Of a stretch of 64,000 nucleotides of DNA, positions 24,335 through 36,464 are shown piece by piece. Source of the stretch: Myripristis murdjan (taxonomy: Eukaryota > Chordata > Actinopteri > Holocentriformes > Holocentridae); contig NC_043983.1 of the NCBI RefSeq assembly GCF_902150065.1, positions 21,618,821-21,682,820 on the forward strand, given 5' to 3'. How positions within the stretch are numbered: the stretch's first letter is position 1; each line of letters starts with the position of its first letter. Made by a program: the position numbers and the translations under genes. The notes below the pieces were generated by a model. The model had not been told where the DNA came from and made no database searches. It saw nothing but the letters and a program-made list of their open reading frames with translations.

Positions 24335-27300
24335 GCTGAACATATAAACTTATGCCAACACTAAAGGGCTAATTCCTTCTCTCTCCTGATTCTTCTTTTT
24401 TAGGGATCGAGCTTTGTTTGCCTGGCTGGCGGTTCTCCATGACCATGGTAGCCAGTTTTCTGATGGTGGGCGGGCAGCTATTGATGCCAGGGGTAGCAGC
24501 TCTTTGCCGTCATTGGCCAGACCGGGATGACTGGCAGGTCCTTCAAATTGTTATAATCAGCCCTTTCGTTCTGATGCTACCCTACGTCTGGTAAGTCCCA
24601 CCCACTGAGGGAATCCACTGTGGGGGGTACATTCTTCACAGAGCCAGGCAATGGCTTGTACAGTACACACTTGCACTACACAGTAGTGCATAGTACTCAG
24701 CACACTCTGTCTCAACCATCAAACAATACTCCCTTTCTCCCATTGTCTTTTTTCTTTCCTCTTTCTGTCTGTTTTGCCATCTTGTTCTCACAATATATTC
24801 TGTTCTCATCTTTCTTCTGCTTCTTTGTCTGCTCTCTCCATGTCCTTACCTCTCCAGGATTTTTCCTGAATCGTTACGCTGGTTGCTGGCCACCCAGCAC
24901 TACAGCCGGTCTAAAGCCATGATGCTGCGCATTGCCAGGAAAAACCAGGTTGACATGACAACGGAGCCCAGTGGGGTTCTCACAGGTGAGGAAGAGAAGT
25001 CTAGATGCGAGACACAAAACAAGATGACTAATGCATCAGACATTATGTTTTTCAGTTACTCATCTTAAAAATGATCACAGTATTGAACATTTTCTACTGC
25101 TTTATTCACTTCATTATGCCAAACATGTTAAACCCCCATTCATGTTGCAGCTGCAGGCCTCATTGTACGTGATGAAATGGACATGCAATGAGCGCACAGA
25201 CACTCACACACACATACAAACGGAGACTCAAAGATGCTCACACACGTAACATGTTTCATGCAGCATCACCCAATTGGTTCATATGATGAAATGTGTTTGC
25301 AATCAGACATACACATACATGCTCCTTTACAGAGATCATAAGCAATTTCTCACCGGAAAATCAACCACTAAAAGACCTTTGTAGTCTTCAGAAGCATGAC
25401 TGTATTTCGCTTATATCTGTCCTCTGTGAGACTCTGACCCTTGTACCTCTCTGCTTTGATATATCATTTCTGTCCTAGTGCCCAGGATAAATATGTGATG
25501 TGTAGTATTGCGGACAGGGACCGCTTATGCTTGCCCCAAGACCCCACAGCAAATTGTCTTTTCTGCGCTGTATGTGTGAAAGTCCCCTAATGCCTGGTCT
25601 CTTTTTCCACTGAAAGGAAAGGTCTTTAGGTGTGTGTTTCATGTGTCTTATCAGAGCTGGAGCAGGAGCTGCACAAGAAACCCCAGAGGACCTGCATTGT
25701 CAAGATGATGAGTACAAGGAACCTGTGGAAAAACATTGTGGTGCTCTGTGTCAACTCGTAAGTGTGCTGTGTTTATGGGTGGGGTTGTGCAGCCCCTTTG
25801 CAAACCAAGGCCAGCATCCGTTGTGTTATGAGAACATGAATTATGCATGAGCTCATCTCCCAAGACAGAAATGAAGGCAGGCTTATCTATAGTATACGTG
25901 GATGTGAGTGACACCCCCACCTCACGCGCTTGGCTATTATTTGTGTGTTTGTTTGCACAGACTGACAGGTTATGGAATCCACCACTGCTTTGCCCGCAGT
26001 ATGATGGACCCAGAGGCCCAGCCGACTGCAATGTGCCACACAGACTATTACACTATGGCCGGCATCGCTGTGGCAACCTGCCTGGCATTGTGCCCGGCCG
26101 TGGGGTTGATGGGTCGTCGTGGAGGTTTGCTCACTTTTATGATCATCACTGCGCTGGCATCGCTCCTACAGCTGGGTTTGCTCAACTGTGAGTAAAAACA
26201 AGCAATGAAATGAATAAGTAGACATCGCAGTGTTCTATAGTTGAATTACCCCAGCAAACTTTGTTACACTCATAAACTCTGCCTGCTGTCCTCACATATA
26301 TGGATTTTTCCGTGTACCATTAAAACATTACAGATTGCAGTCCAACTTTCTGTCCAATAGGAACCCTCTTCTCTCTCTCTTTTGACCTACATCTGCTGTT
26401 TGCGGTCATTATTCCAGTAGTAAACCACTAAGAGTTCTCCTAAGGGTGCTCGTTTGCATCTGCCTCGAACCTCTGTATGTACAATCTAATGTCATGTTCC
26501 TTTTTCTTTCTTCTCTCCTCCAATTCTTGCTAATGGCCTCCAGTGATTGGGAAGTACAGCCTCCGTCATGACACAGGTACAGTGGGATTATGGGGAAGGG
26601 TTGACATTTGCCATGGCTGCAAAGAGTTACTTACTGCTGTTAAGGCCTTATAATGCATGTAGGAATTGCTGGACTAGATAATAATAAGTAAATGATTTAA
26701 TTAAACTGGTTAGCCAATGATACATGGAGTAGATTGATTTCAAGGTCACTTAAGCGCAATCATAAGCCGTTTAATTTGTTTCCTAGGCAGCATGATCAGT
26801 GTTGAAAAGGGAACGTCCTCTGTGTGTTGTTTTGCGGGGTATGCCATCATATTAAATACTGCTATTCTGATGTTTTGTCGTCCCTGTCTGCACAGAGCTG
26901 CGAGACACGCTGAACAGGAAATTCTCCGTGGCCTTTTCCATCATTGGCATGTTCTCCTCTCATGCTGTTAGCACCCTCAGCATTTTCTTTTGTGCTGAGA
27001 TCACTCCTACTGTCATCAGGTGAGCAGATCGATGCACATAACCACACAAAACTACAACTATATCGCCTGCATGACTTATTTGGAGTTATACACGTAATTG
27101 TTGAACAGAGATGAGGTCTTACTCTTGAGTTGTTTGTCGGCTCCATCTTGTGGTGCAGTTTTGACAGACAAGAATGTGGCGCAGTGATGCATTTATGTTA
27201 GATTATCTTTGTGGTAAGTCTATTCCACAGAAACTGAATGGAGTAGAATGGTCATTGTACTTTTTCCTGTGGTCATTTGGCTGGTATAGAATGAAATGGT

Positions 27301-29097
27301 GATTACAGTCAGTTGATTATGGTTAGATTATGGTTAGGTGATTATGGTTATGGCGATAACACAAGTCAGCAGGGTTGGGGAGGGGACGGAGTTCCACTTT
27401 CTTGAGAACTGTGGATGTAGTCTAAAAAGCAGAAATTAATGCAAGTACTGTGAACATCTGATTCTGTGTGTCCTGGTGTGTCGCACAAGTGGTTAGGCAG
27501 CTGTCAGAAAATCACCTGAAACCTTAGCATTGGCAACAAGAGTAGCAGAATATTATCCAAGACTGATTCTTCTACAGCTCCTTCAGTCAACCTGTGCAAA
27601 CTAGCAAACTGGCAAGCCTCACCAAACACACCTTTTTACTTCATATCACCTCTTAAATGCTACAAACTGTCATACTTGAGCCAAACTTAAAGGACTATAC
27701 CAGTGATTCTGCATGTTTAACGTACTATTTACAAAATATATGTACTTCATGTTTCTGTTAATCTTTTACTGAAGCAAACAGACGTATTTTGGAGCTCCGA
27801 TGCTCCGATAAAGTTTTTATGCCCTTTGATCCAGCCATCAGATTCCATTCAATTCACTGTGTTATGAAAATGAACTTACAGAGACTTAAACTTTCCTGAC
27901 ACCAGTATTCCATCGCTGTAATGACATTGTCCTAATTAGTTTTCCTAAAAGCAGCAGGTCTGTTGAGTTTTGATAACTTGAAATTGGGCAGAAATAGCCC
28001 TGGGGAAATGCTTGCTGTACACAGCGAATTATCAGTGCTGTGGTTTATGAATGGCAATGACTTTGTTTGCCACAGAAGCAGAACATTACAAGGTGGGGGT
28101 TTCAGCCAAAAATTCAAAATTGAAAAATTTGATACCCCCTTGTGATTTGCAGAATGGTTTGTCGCAATGTGAAATCTGGTAAATTGTAGGAAATGGGCCA
28201 AACATTCAAAATAACTGGTATGGTCCTTTGAGTGAAGAAGAAAAGTGTTAATTTTAAACGGCTAAAGGACAACCGCTGAGACAAATATTAATTCAACTGT
28301 AACAATAACTAACCATGAGCACCTCGAGATAATCACCTGTGCAAAGTTGGCTGCCTTTGATCTAACCCACTTAAAAGACAGCAGCAACTTGTAAAAGATT
28401 TCCGCCCAGTTACAGCTTAATTCCAGGTGCCTTTCCATTCCTTTGGTTTTTGCTGCCGAGCCTCTCGCTTCAGTGACGGAACAACTGGACTTATGGAAGT
28501 TAGCTCAACAGTACTTTGGCAACGGTACACATAAAAATGGCCCCCACTCTGACCATCCTGGGATGTGGATTTGAATGGGGATGGATGTTGTACCCCATTC
28601 AAGTTATGTGGTCTCATCAAACTAATCAGATACTCACTTTTTATGGTCTGTTTCTCTCTCTGCACAGGGGTGGAGGGCTGGGCCTGGTGCTGGCTAGCGC
28701 TGGCTTTGGTATGCTCACTGCACCCATCATGGAACTCCACAACCAGAAGGGCTACTTCCTGCACCATGTGATCTTCGCCTGTTGCACCCTCCTGTGTATC
28801 ATCTGTCTGCTGCTGCTGCCCGAGCCGCGGGGCCAGCCCCTGCCGGAGAGCCTGATCGATGGAGAGAGCTTCACCCGTCAGACCCTCCTCCACCCTGGAG
28901 AGCAGCACCTCCTTCTCACCAAGACTGACAGGGACTATTCCCGCGTCCATGACACGCCACTCCACCTCTCAGCCACTGGGGGCGCCACGGTGGCAGCGGC
29001 CACCGCTCTGGCAGCGGTGCCCGCTTCGTATGCCCTAGCGACTGGCGGGGAGGTGCTCGGCAACCGTGCTATAGCCAATGGGGTTCAAGGGTCATAG
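16572..29097 (+). CDS. slc22a23: Solute carrier family 22 member 23, ten exons; exon 1 frame disrupted
   Basis: Exons: 1 about 16572-16998, 2 18260-18363, 3 18801-18955, 4 24404-24590, 5 24858-24985, 6 25655-25757, 7 25961-26187, 8 26544-26576, 9 26896-27019, 10 28668-29097 (TAG). Exons 2-10 join in frame at every GT-AG junction. The protein is a 12-helix major facilitator of the SLC22 (organic ion transporter) family: LTWIPALFIG in helix 1, NVTMFSTLRFFEGFCLAG around helix 4, PESLRWL after helix 6, RNLWKNIVVLCVNSLTGYG at helix 7, MGRRGGL in the helix 8-9 loop, CAEITPTVIR before helix 11. Helices 11-12 and the cytoplasmic tail are in exon 10. The large Asn/Gly-rich extracellular loop after helix 1, ending CACKEW and QNVVTK, is typical of SLC22A23. 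It is a plasma-membrane orphan transporter with no agreed substrate. In exon 1 the homology moves through three frames, implying extra bases near 16708 and 16755. The start is therefore uncertain: the nearest ATG (16572) is out of frame with the first homologous segment. Confidence 0.93.
17061..17130. repeat. (CTC/CTT)n trinucleotide-rich tract
   Basis: A run of CTC, CTT and CAT triplets 60 bp after the slc22a23 exon 1 donor, in intron 1. Confidence 0.75.
17378..17442. repeat. (GT)n microsatellite
   Basis: About 60 bases of GT repeat in slc22a23 intron 1. Confidence 0.9.
20001..20043. repeat. (TA)n microsatellite
   Basis: A pure TA run of about 42 bases, followed by TGTGTGTATG-type sequence. 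Confidence 0.9.
21855..21908. repeat. (CA)n microsatellite
   Basis: About 36 bases of pure CA repeat continuing into CAGA/CACA units. Confidence 0.85.
22475..22670. mobile_element. Probable MITE remnant (teleost type)
   Basis: The segment contains CTGATCACTAGCGGTCACA, GCCAGGTGTGAATGGCGATC and, near its right end, GTGATCGGATCACTCAAGAC followed by GGATGTTA. This matches in style a short non-autonomous DNA transposon family I recall as common in fish. Terminal repeats are not clear enough to set exact ends, and there is no coding capacity. Confidence 0.45.
23816..23861. repeat. (CT)n microsatellite
   Basis: About 46 bases of CT repeat in slc22a23 intron 3. Confidence 0.9.
24297..24331. repeat. 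(CA)n microsatellite
   Basis: About 34 bases of CA repeat, roughly 70 bp before slc22a23 exon 4. Confidence 0.85.
27689..28229. mobile_element. MITE with 16-bp terminal inverted repeats
   Basis: The left end AAAGGACTATACCAGT (27689-27704) is the reverse complement of the right end ACTGGTATGGTCCTTT (28214-28229) with one mismatch. The 541-bp body has no coding capacity, as expected for a non-autonomous DNA transposon. It sits in slc22a23 intron 9. No clear target-site duplication is visible, so the superfamily is not assigned. Confidence 0.8.
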
Positions 29098-30792
29098 CAA
29101 TAGTGTACTACTGCTATTAATTTCTAGAGCATTAAACTGACTGGGCGGTAATATGCTACTGAGCCTGTGAAAAACCCGCAGCATTCTTTATAGACAAAAC
29201 CAAAAAGCACAAAAAACATCAAAACACAGAACTGCTTAAATGACCCAGATGGATACCTATTAAAGGGCGATATAATGACAGTAGTAACAGATTTGTGTAG
29301 TTTGTGGTGACTGATTCAGAGTTCATTCAGGATTTGCCAAAAAAAAATCTTGTACTAGACTGAGTTTACCTCAAGTCAGTGTTTTATTAATATAAAAATG
29401 AAAGTTTTCAGCGGTGTTTAAGTATATTGCTTTCACTGTACTAGTTGTATGCACTCTTCAGAGTGATTTGCAGGCAAGAGTAGACAAGCTGACAGGAAAG
29501 GAAAGTAGAGCAAACAAGCTTTCAATAATGTGTGCTCAGAGTTTTCTCTTTTTGTAGTTTGACTTGTTGACAGGATTTCTCTGCATCTTACAATTTTTTA
29601 AAAGATTTTTTTTTTTTTTTGCACTAAATGTCAGACACAATCAAGTGTTTGTGATTTTCAGCCAACACATTAGAAATCCAGGGATTGGCTAAACCACTAC
29701 CACTCTTTTGCATGAAAGGGCACAAATGGATTTCAAACATGTATCCTTTTTCTTGAGATTTGTGGTCCCTCTACTAGAAGTCCATTGTGGCACTTTATCC
29801 TCAGAGGTGAGGTCAGTGTAAACACTTTTGAAATTGTTAGCATTACTGCTGTTGGAGTGGGTGTATGATGGTTGTCTGATATGATTAACAGCCGGAGGCC
29901 TCGGCAAGCAGCATGGACAGTCTGTGGACACTGGAGATAATGCTCAAGGATTCTGAGAGTTGAACGGACATCAGAGTGACAGTTTTACTGTGTCTTATGA
30001 TGCATCTCAGCATTTAACGGCTGTATCATGATGGTTCTGTTATTTTACAAATCAGTGAAGATACAATGTAATTTAAGAAAACCAGTATTTATTTTGTCAT
30101 TCTGCCAAGGGCATTTTGTTGCTTGAAATACCTCTTTAACTTAACTAGCTAATACTCCACCCCAACTATCACTCCTTGTTCTCTGTATTGTGGTAATGTT
30201 ATTGGTTGTAATCCTGTTCTTAGGATGTGTAACTCTAGCCTGACAAAATATTGGTTGGCCCTGCCAGAAAGCACAATATTTATTGCAGTTTTGAAGTAAA
30301 CGTTTGTGAAGATTAGAGTAGAGCAGCTTGGTCTGCGCAGAACTGGCTTAGTTGTGATTAGTGTACATTTGTACAAGACCACTTTACTCTCTATGTATCC
30401 CTTAGGACTGATTAAAAAATGTGAGGTATGTATTTATGTGCCATTCATTGATAATGTATGGACTATCAACCTTACTTTTTTAAAAGATATGAAGCACATC
30501 AAATAGATAAACAGTTTCATAGCCATTTTGTCCAATAATACCTGGACCCATACTCCATATAAACATACTTCATATTTTGATCATGTCATACTTGGTACAT
30601 GGCACGCATTTTGAACACCTTGTATGGTTTGCTAGTTTGTATGTTTTCAACAATACTTTGAGGAAAAAAATACTCAACCACTAATGCCGTTTTCTAAGTG
30701 TTATTTTTTTAATATGATGCATTTGTATAAAAAGCCATAGGCCTACATGTTTTGATAATAAACCACTTAATTTATTGATTATGTCAATAAAT
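29098..30792 (+). other. slc22a23 3' UTR (inferred extent)
   Basis: About 1.7 kb of AT-rich sequence follows the TAG stop without coding features. Poly-A signals AATAAA occur at 30757-30762 and 30787-30792, the most plausible 3' end before the convergent psmg4 gene. An earlier cleavage site is possible. Confidence 0.5.
30757..30792. terminator. Bidirectional poly-A signal cluster between slc22a23 and psmg4
   Basis: The plus strand has AATAAA at 30757-30762 and 30787-30792. The minus strand has AATAAA at 30776-30771 (TTTATT on plus). The two convergent genes could both end here, giving overlapping 3' ends of a few tens of bases. Confidence 0.5.
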
Positions 30793-30996
30793 GAACACTT
30801 GATGTGACCACTTGGTGTGCTGTGTTTGTATATGATTACACTAAGAGTTTTCATGTACGTCTGGAGTTGTATAACTTTAACAAAGCATGTAAGTCCAATG
30901 AAGATGGTGACAAAAGGAGAAGAATGAAGTGTGTTGTCCTCCGTCTTGCATGAGCCCTTTCCTCACAAAAAGAGAGCGAGCGAAAAGGATGAAATG

Positions 30997-32916
30997 TTAA
31001 AAGTGTTCAGGGTGAAGCTCCAGCTCTTTTTTGATCCTGTTCTCCACCAACAGAGAGAGGTTGGAGTCTGTCATTGGGAGACTGTAACTCACATACACTT
31101 GCTTCTTTGTCTTCTTTGCTGAAAACCAGAGAGAAATACGAGCTGTTTCACCATAAAAATGAGCAAATGCAATCACATAGCCGTAACACTAAAATGTTTT
31201 TCTAAAGGACACAGCCAGGGTTATTTATTGTATAAATCCCAACCACATCAATTCCATCAGCCACAATAATTACTTATCTCGCTCTCACTGCATCTCGGGT
31301 CATATGACACAAAAGACGTCTATTGAGAGGGTCATTTAGCAACTGAAATGACTCAGCTTTTTAATGACTTACCCTCCGCTGCATTAGGAGGCATAAACAG
31401 ATAAAATGTCATACATCATTACCTAATCTCTGTGCCAACGAGTTTGGAGCAGTGTTTGATGGATCCCCCAGGACTAATGTAGATAACGGCATCGGATCCT
31501 GCAGGCAGAGAAACAGGGAGTTGTTATTCCCTCTGCAAGGCAACATATCATTAGTTCTGACAACCAAAATAATGATAAATTCCACTCTTTTAATATCTAA
31601 CCAAAGGGTTCCCAAACTTCCTCACATCAAGGACATTAGACCACAGACCCCTGATATGAGGAACTTTCTCCCTGTTTGAGGGTATCTCTGCAAATAACTC
31701 TACGGATGGAGAATTGACAGTGGAGAGCATGAAGGCTCAGATGAGAATGGTTATTCTAAAACATTATGTCCTGATAATAACTATTTACCAGTAATCTAAC
31801 AAACAACTAAACTTCACTGCTGAGGACCCTATAAAGGCCCTGTAACTCACTCTAGGAGTGGTACTGCAGATTTTTATGACAGTGTATTAGAACCACTGAA
31901 AGGGGGGTGGGGGGTGGGGATTACAGAGTTTCTGAGATTAAAGTCATAAATTTACGAGAAAAAACTCAGATATTCTCTGAGATTAAAGAGGTAAATTCAC
32001 AAGAAAAAAAACCCTCAAATTTATGAGAGAAAACCATGAAAATTCTGATATTATAATATAATACCAAAGATCTGGAAAAAAAAAAAAAAAAAAAAAAAAA
32101 AACTTGGAAAATTTGTTTTTCTTTTAGGTTTTTTTTTGTGTCAAGGAACCACAAGGCTTCACTTTGCACAGCTGGATCAACCACACACTGGAGACGCTGC
32201 CACTTGCTGTGCATCAAGCCTGCAGCTGACGACCAAATCGAATTATATTTTGCAACAGGATTTTGTAACAAGGAAATACACGTGATTTTAGATATTGTAT
32301 ACAAGTAAATATGTAAAAGCCAATTTTCTAATTTGCTAATTTGTCAGTGCAACTTGAATATACTTACTCTTTATCATCCAAAACCAAGGCTTTGATTGTA
32401 CTCATATCTCATATCTTCATCAACAGTGTACAGCACTCTTCAAACAGATTTACGGAGTTAATCTCTGATTTTTTTTTAGTTTTTTTCTCATAAATTTACC
32501 TCTTTAATCTCAGATACTCTGAGTTTTTATTCTCTCCGAATATCACCCCCCTCCCTGGTTCCATAATTTTCCCCCAATAATAGCCCTATCACATCTCCAC
32601 AGACTCTTGATCCTGGATTATATCATTTTTCTGAGGTGCCCCCTTCAGGTTTTGCCCCTGGCCCCCCGGTGGCAGCGGCCCTGCGCCCAGCTGTCTGACG
32701 GCGGGCTGTTTCTTTTGGTTAATCCCGGGTTTTACTCACATATTTGCTGCTCATTGAAACCGCCAGATTGGACAGCAGCGGACTGGTACCGACCCACAGG
32801 AAGAAGCCGCCGCTCAGCTTCATGACATGAAAGTGGATCACCTGCTCCATGATCTTCTCCGAGAAGTTGTGCACCGTGATGGCAGCCGGCTCGGCTCCGT
32901 TTTCTGATACATTCAT
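30997..32916 (-). CDS. psmg4: Proteasome assembly chaperone 4, three exons, complete
   Basis: Exons on the minus strand: 32916-32740 (ATG 32916-32914), 31498-31423 and 31118-30997 (TAA), 375 nt for 124 residues, against about 123 in human. Phases 0 and 1 agree and all junctions are GT-AG. The product has HNFSEKIMEQVIHFHVMKL and FLWVGTSPLLSNLAVSM in exon 1, STLVLGD and NSLAQRLG in exon 2, and KQVYVSYSLPMTDSNL and LLVENRIKKELE in exon 3, all close to human PSMG4 (PAC4). The family protein pairs with PSMG3 and helps assemble the 20S proteasome alpha ring in the cytosol. In human it also neighbours SLC22A23, which supports orthology. A 680-bp inverted-repeat element occupies part of intron 1. Confidence 0.96.
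31886..32566. mobile_element. Inverted-repeat DNA element (MITE) in psmg4 intron 1
   Basis: The outer ends (TTAGAACCACTGAAAGGGGGG near 31888 and CTCCCTGGTTCCATAATT near 32551) are roughly complementary. Inside, 31965-32010 (ending GAGATTAAAGAGGTAAATTC then AAGAAAAAAA) is the inverse of about 32481-32526. The motif GAGATTAAAG..AAATTTACGAGAAAA, repeated near the ends, is one I recognise from abundant teleost elements. The element has a poly-A tract at 32075-32101, no coding capacity and fuzzy ends. Confidence 0.65.
32075..32101. repeat. Poly-A tract
   Basis: About 27 A inside the inverted-repeat element of psmg4 intron 1. Confidence 0.85.
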
Positions 32917-33638
32917 GTTGTTTATAGCGAGCCGTGAACATGGACACTGGCTTAACTCGTGTGCCGCGCTGTACACAGTGAATGGAGCCACTTCCTGTTT
33001 CGTTTGGGATGAAAGAAAAATGGAAGGCCGAAGCAATCGATCGCACAATAATCGATGATCGAGTTGATCTGCGTTACTAGGCAACAATGACTTTAAATAC
33101 AACACAGCAAAATCCTTAAGCACAACACAAACCACTGCAGATGTCATCACATAACTCATTTTTAATTGGTGGAAAAACATTTAAAGTAGGTTTAATATTA
33201 CAAATGGAAATTAAATAAGAAATCAGCCCCCTTCTAACTGAGTTTCTTGAAAGCAGTCCATAATGATACAGTCTGTCACTTAATTTTCTGTAATCGTGAT
33301 TCTTCTTACATTAAATCAGAACCGTCAATATTTTAAACCCCTGGAAAACTGGTGAAAAATGTTTTAAGAACTGCACTTCTGAATTATCATTTTGAACGTG
33401 ATAATAAATGTCTATGTGAATGTGTGTAAAAGATTTGATCCAATAATCAAATGTTTGAGTAAACTCAACAGACAAACAAACAGACAACCAGGTTACATTT
33501 TTTTTTTCACATGCAGGAAAAGATTTACAGTTTCCGACTTGGAAAATTTACGTGTGAGTGCAGGGCACGTCTGTGCTGCACGGCTCATACGTGAGTGTGA
33601 AACACACCCAGACACACTCAGTCCCTTCAAAGCATTTA

Positions 33639-34063
33639 TCAATCTTCCAGAAAGTCCTCCACCAGCTGGTTGAACTCTTTAGAAAACCTCAGGTGAAGAT
33701 TGTGTTTTCCCTCTGGCATCAGATGTAACCTACAGTTGAGAAAAGTAGAATTACTGTCAAGCAGTTTCCCATATAGAGATTTCTTAAATAAAAATGATAA
33801 CGCGAGCATGTGTGTGTATGTGTGCGTTTGTTTTTGATTATGATGGGACACAGACCAGACGTGAGATCGTTAATTGGGCACGGCTTGTGTAATTGGAGGC
33901 AAAAGCTGCATCCCCATTTGGAAAAGGCTGTGTTTTGGATCAGTGATTAAGGTTTGGGTTAGGGGTTCGGGTTAGGCACACAGTCCTCATGGTTGGGGTT
34001 AGGGTAAGCCTCCAGAAAATGAATCTAAGTCTATGTAATGTCCCCCAAAAGTGACCCATGTAA

Positions 34064-34108
<45 letters not shown>

Positions 34109-36428
34109 TGCTCTCACTTTGATCCCTTGATGTGTTTGAGGAGATACTGCGGGTGGAAGCCGGGCACCACCGGGTCTTTCTCTCCATGGACGATGAGGGT
34201 AGGACAGCTGATCAGGGGCAGAAGTTCCATGCAGATACTCCCTAATCACAGGACATCAATTAAACACACAGTATAAGTTTGTTTTTTGCTCTATTTAACT
34301 AGCATTTTCCACAACACAAACGCACAACTATTAAAATGACTGCAGAGAATCACAGACTTATTTCCACCGTGTTTCTTATGAATACAAGTATCAGCAAACT
34401 AATGAAAGAAGTGTACATTCACAAAATATTTTTCATGGGAGAAGTTGCTTCAGGCCAGGATTATTATTACACATCCCCTGTTGAAAACATCTCACAACCA
34501 CAGCTCTGAGGTGTACTGATAAAAACATATTCCAAACCTTGCTGCATTACAGTTTTTTGTGTTGTATGGTAACTGTACAAAATGCTCCCCTTTATTCCAC
34601 AGTTTCAATGCTTAGCTTGACTTGTGATATGAGCTTCCTGTAATATGAAGTCAGCACCTTCTGGTCTATGGACAAAGTGTGAAATCCCATCCACCCAGGC
34701 CTCCCAGACCCTCGCGAATAGCTCCGCTCCGTATACGTCCTCCATGGGCTGCCTCATCCTCGGGCTCCACTTAGACACATCGCGGATTGCTAGTTATTCC
34801 CACACACAATATGTAGATTAGAAGCAGGGTTACATCATTCACAGTTCACAAAAGCAGCATAAATATTGATTCACAGCTGGTGACCAAGCTGGCAGTTTAA
34901 AAAAAAAAACAAAAACAGTCACAGCAGTGGAGTGGGAATACCGTTGTAGATGCTGAGGTCCTGCTGGGAAACATATGCGTTGGATCCCCAGACCACCATC
35001 TTGTTGATCAGGTCGGGGTTCTTCGCCGCTGCAATCAGAGCGGTGATCCCTCCATCACTCCACCCCAGCAAAGAGAACTTGCTAAAGCCAAGTGCCTGGA
35101 GAAAGATAAGGACAAACATGTCGCGCAACAACTCACTTTATTTGTTTAGAATTATAATTAAGTCACATGTTATTGATCATAAACAATACATCAGAAGGGG
35201 CCAGCCATCCTCTCATCACACAAGTTGATTGATGACTTGCCAAAAGATCACAATTATTCTTTGATATCCAACTTTGAGTAGGTCTGTTCATATATATATA
35301 ATTGCACTGAAAAAATGTCTATCCTAACAAGTCATTTGGTCTCATATTCAGCGTTAAAATCTTGTTTTTCTTCATACAAGTGAAAAAAAAATCTGCCAGC
35401 GGAATGAGGCAATCTCACTTGTTTCTAATGCTACTCAATTTGCCTCCACACTTTTCTTGAATCAAGTCTCATTTTCTTGATACAAGTGGGCTGATCTGCC
35501 TTATTCTGCCTCGTTTCAACATATTTATTCTTGTTCAAAGAAAAATTTCTCAAGCAAGTAGAACTACAGCTATGAGTCATGAGGATATCGGGTTGGCTGA
35601 GTCAGTCATTTCTTTTAAGTGCCTTCTTAAAACATACTTTTTTGGAGCCTTTCCCACTTTAATTTTCGTTTTTGTTTCTTTTATTGTTTTTATACTCCAA
35701 ATTGTTTTTTTTTTAAATATGATGATTTTATGACTTATTTCATTTGTTTTATTTATTTTTTTTTTATTGAGGCCTTTGTGAAGCACTTTGTAATGTGGAT
35801 TTTGAAAAGTGCACTATCAATTTTTTATTACAAACAGGCTGACAAGACCTTCATCAGATCCACAGCATCCTTTGCATCCCTCTCAAAGAAGTCTGGGGGG
35901 AAGTCTCTCTCCGGAGGGCGAGAGCGTCCATAACCACGGGGATCCCAGCCCACCACAGTGAAACGTTCCTTATTCAGAGACTTCAGCTGAGGCCCAAAAT
36001 CAGTCTGAGTGCTCCCTGCAGTGAGAAAGCCCAAAAACAGCAACAGAAATTTAGTTTCCTCTCACCTGGTAGCTTCCACCATACTGCGATGTAACACTTT
36101 TTTTTTTTTACATAATATATTGAAATTGTACGACGTAAGACAAAAATATGTGTTTGCATGAGAGAGAACTTGTTGTCATGGGCTGCCAGTGGATCTCCTC
36201 TCTACCCTGTGTTGTAGTTACCCAGAGCTCCAGGCAGCAGCAGGACTGCCTGCTTCCCTCTGCCAGTCTGCTCATAATAGAGATCCACTCCATTGACACG
36301 TTGCCGGCCCGGGGCCACCGAGGAGCTGCAGGGAAACAGACAAGTAGACTGTGGTGGAAATGGTCAGATTGGAACTGACAGAACAGAATAGAAAAGAATA
36401 AAGGAATTCAATAACAAACCAACCCAAA

Positions 36429-36464
<36 letters not shown>

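Larger units (their letters stand above)
18956..24403 (+). other. slc22a23 intron 3, largest intron of the gene (5.4 kb)
   Basis: No additional exon with family similarity is visible. The interval carries (TA)n, (CA)n, (CT)n and (GT)n tracts and a probable MITE near 22475-22670. The longest open frame (22701-23420) crosses purine-rich and (GT)n sequence and lacks protein-like composition. Confidence 0.6.

Noticed and set aside
28417-28965. 182-codon minus-strand open frame
   Set aside because: It is antisense to slc22a23 exon 10, whose plus-strand reading matches the transporter family exactly.
33950-34010. Interstitial telomeric repeat
   Set aside because: Only a few imperfect GGGTTAGG units within a known type of dispersed fish repeat. 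The short CCCTAACCC hits near 50625 and 57885 are likewise too short.
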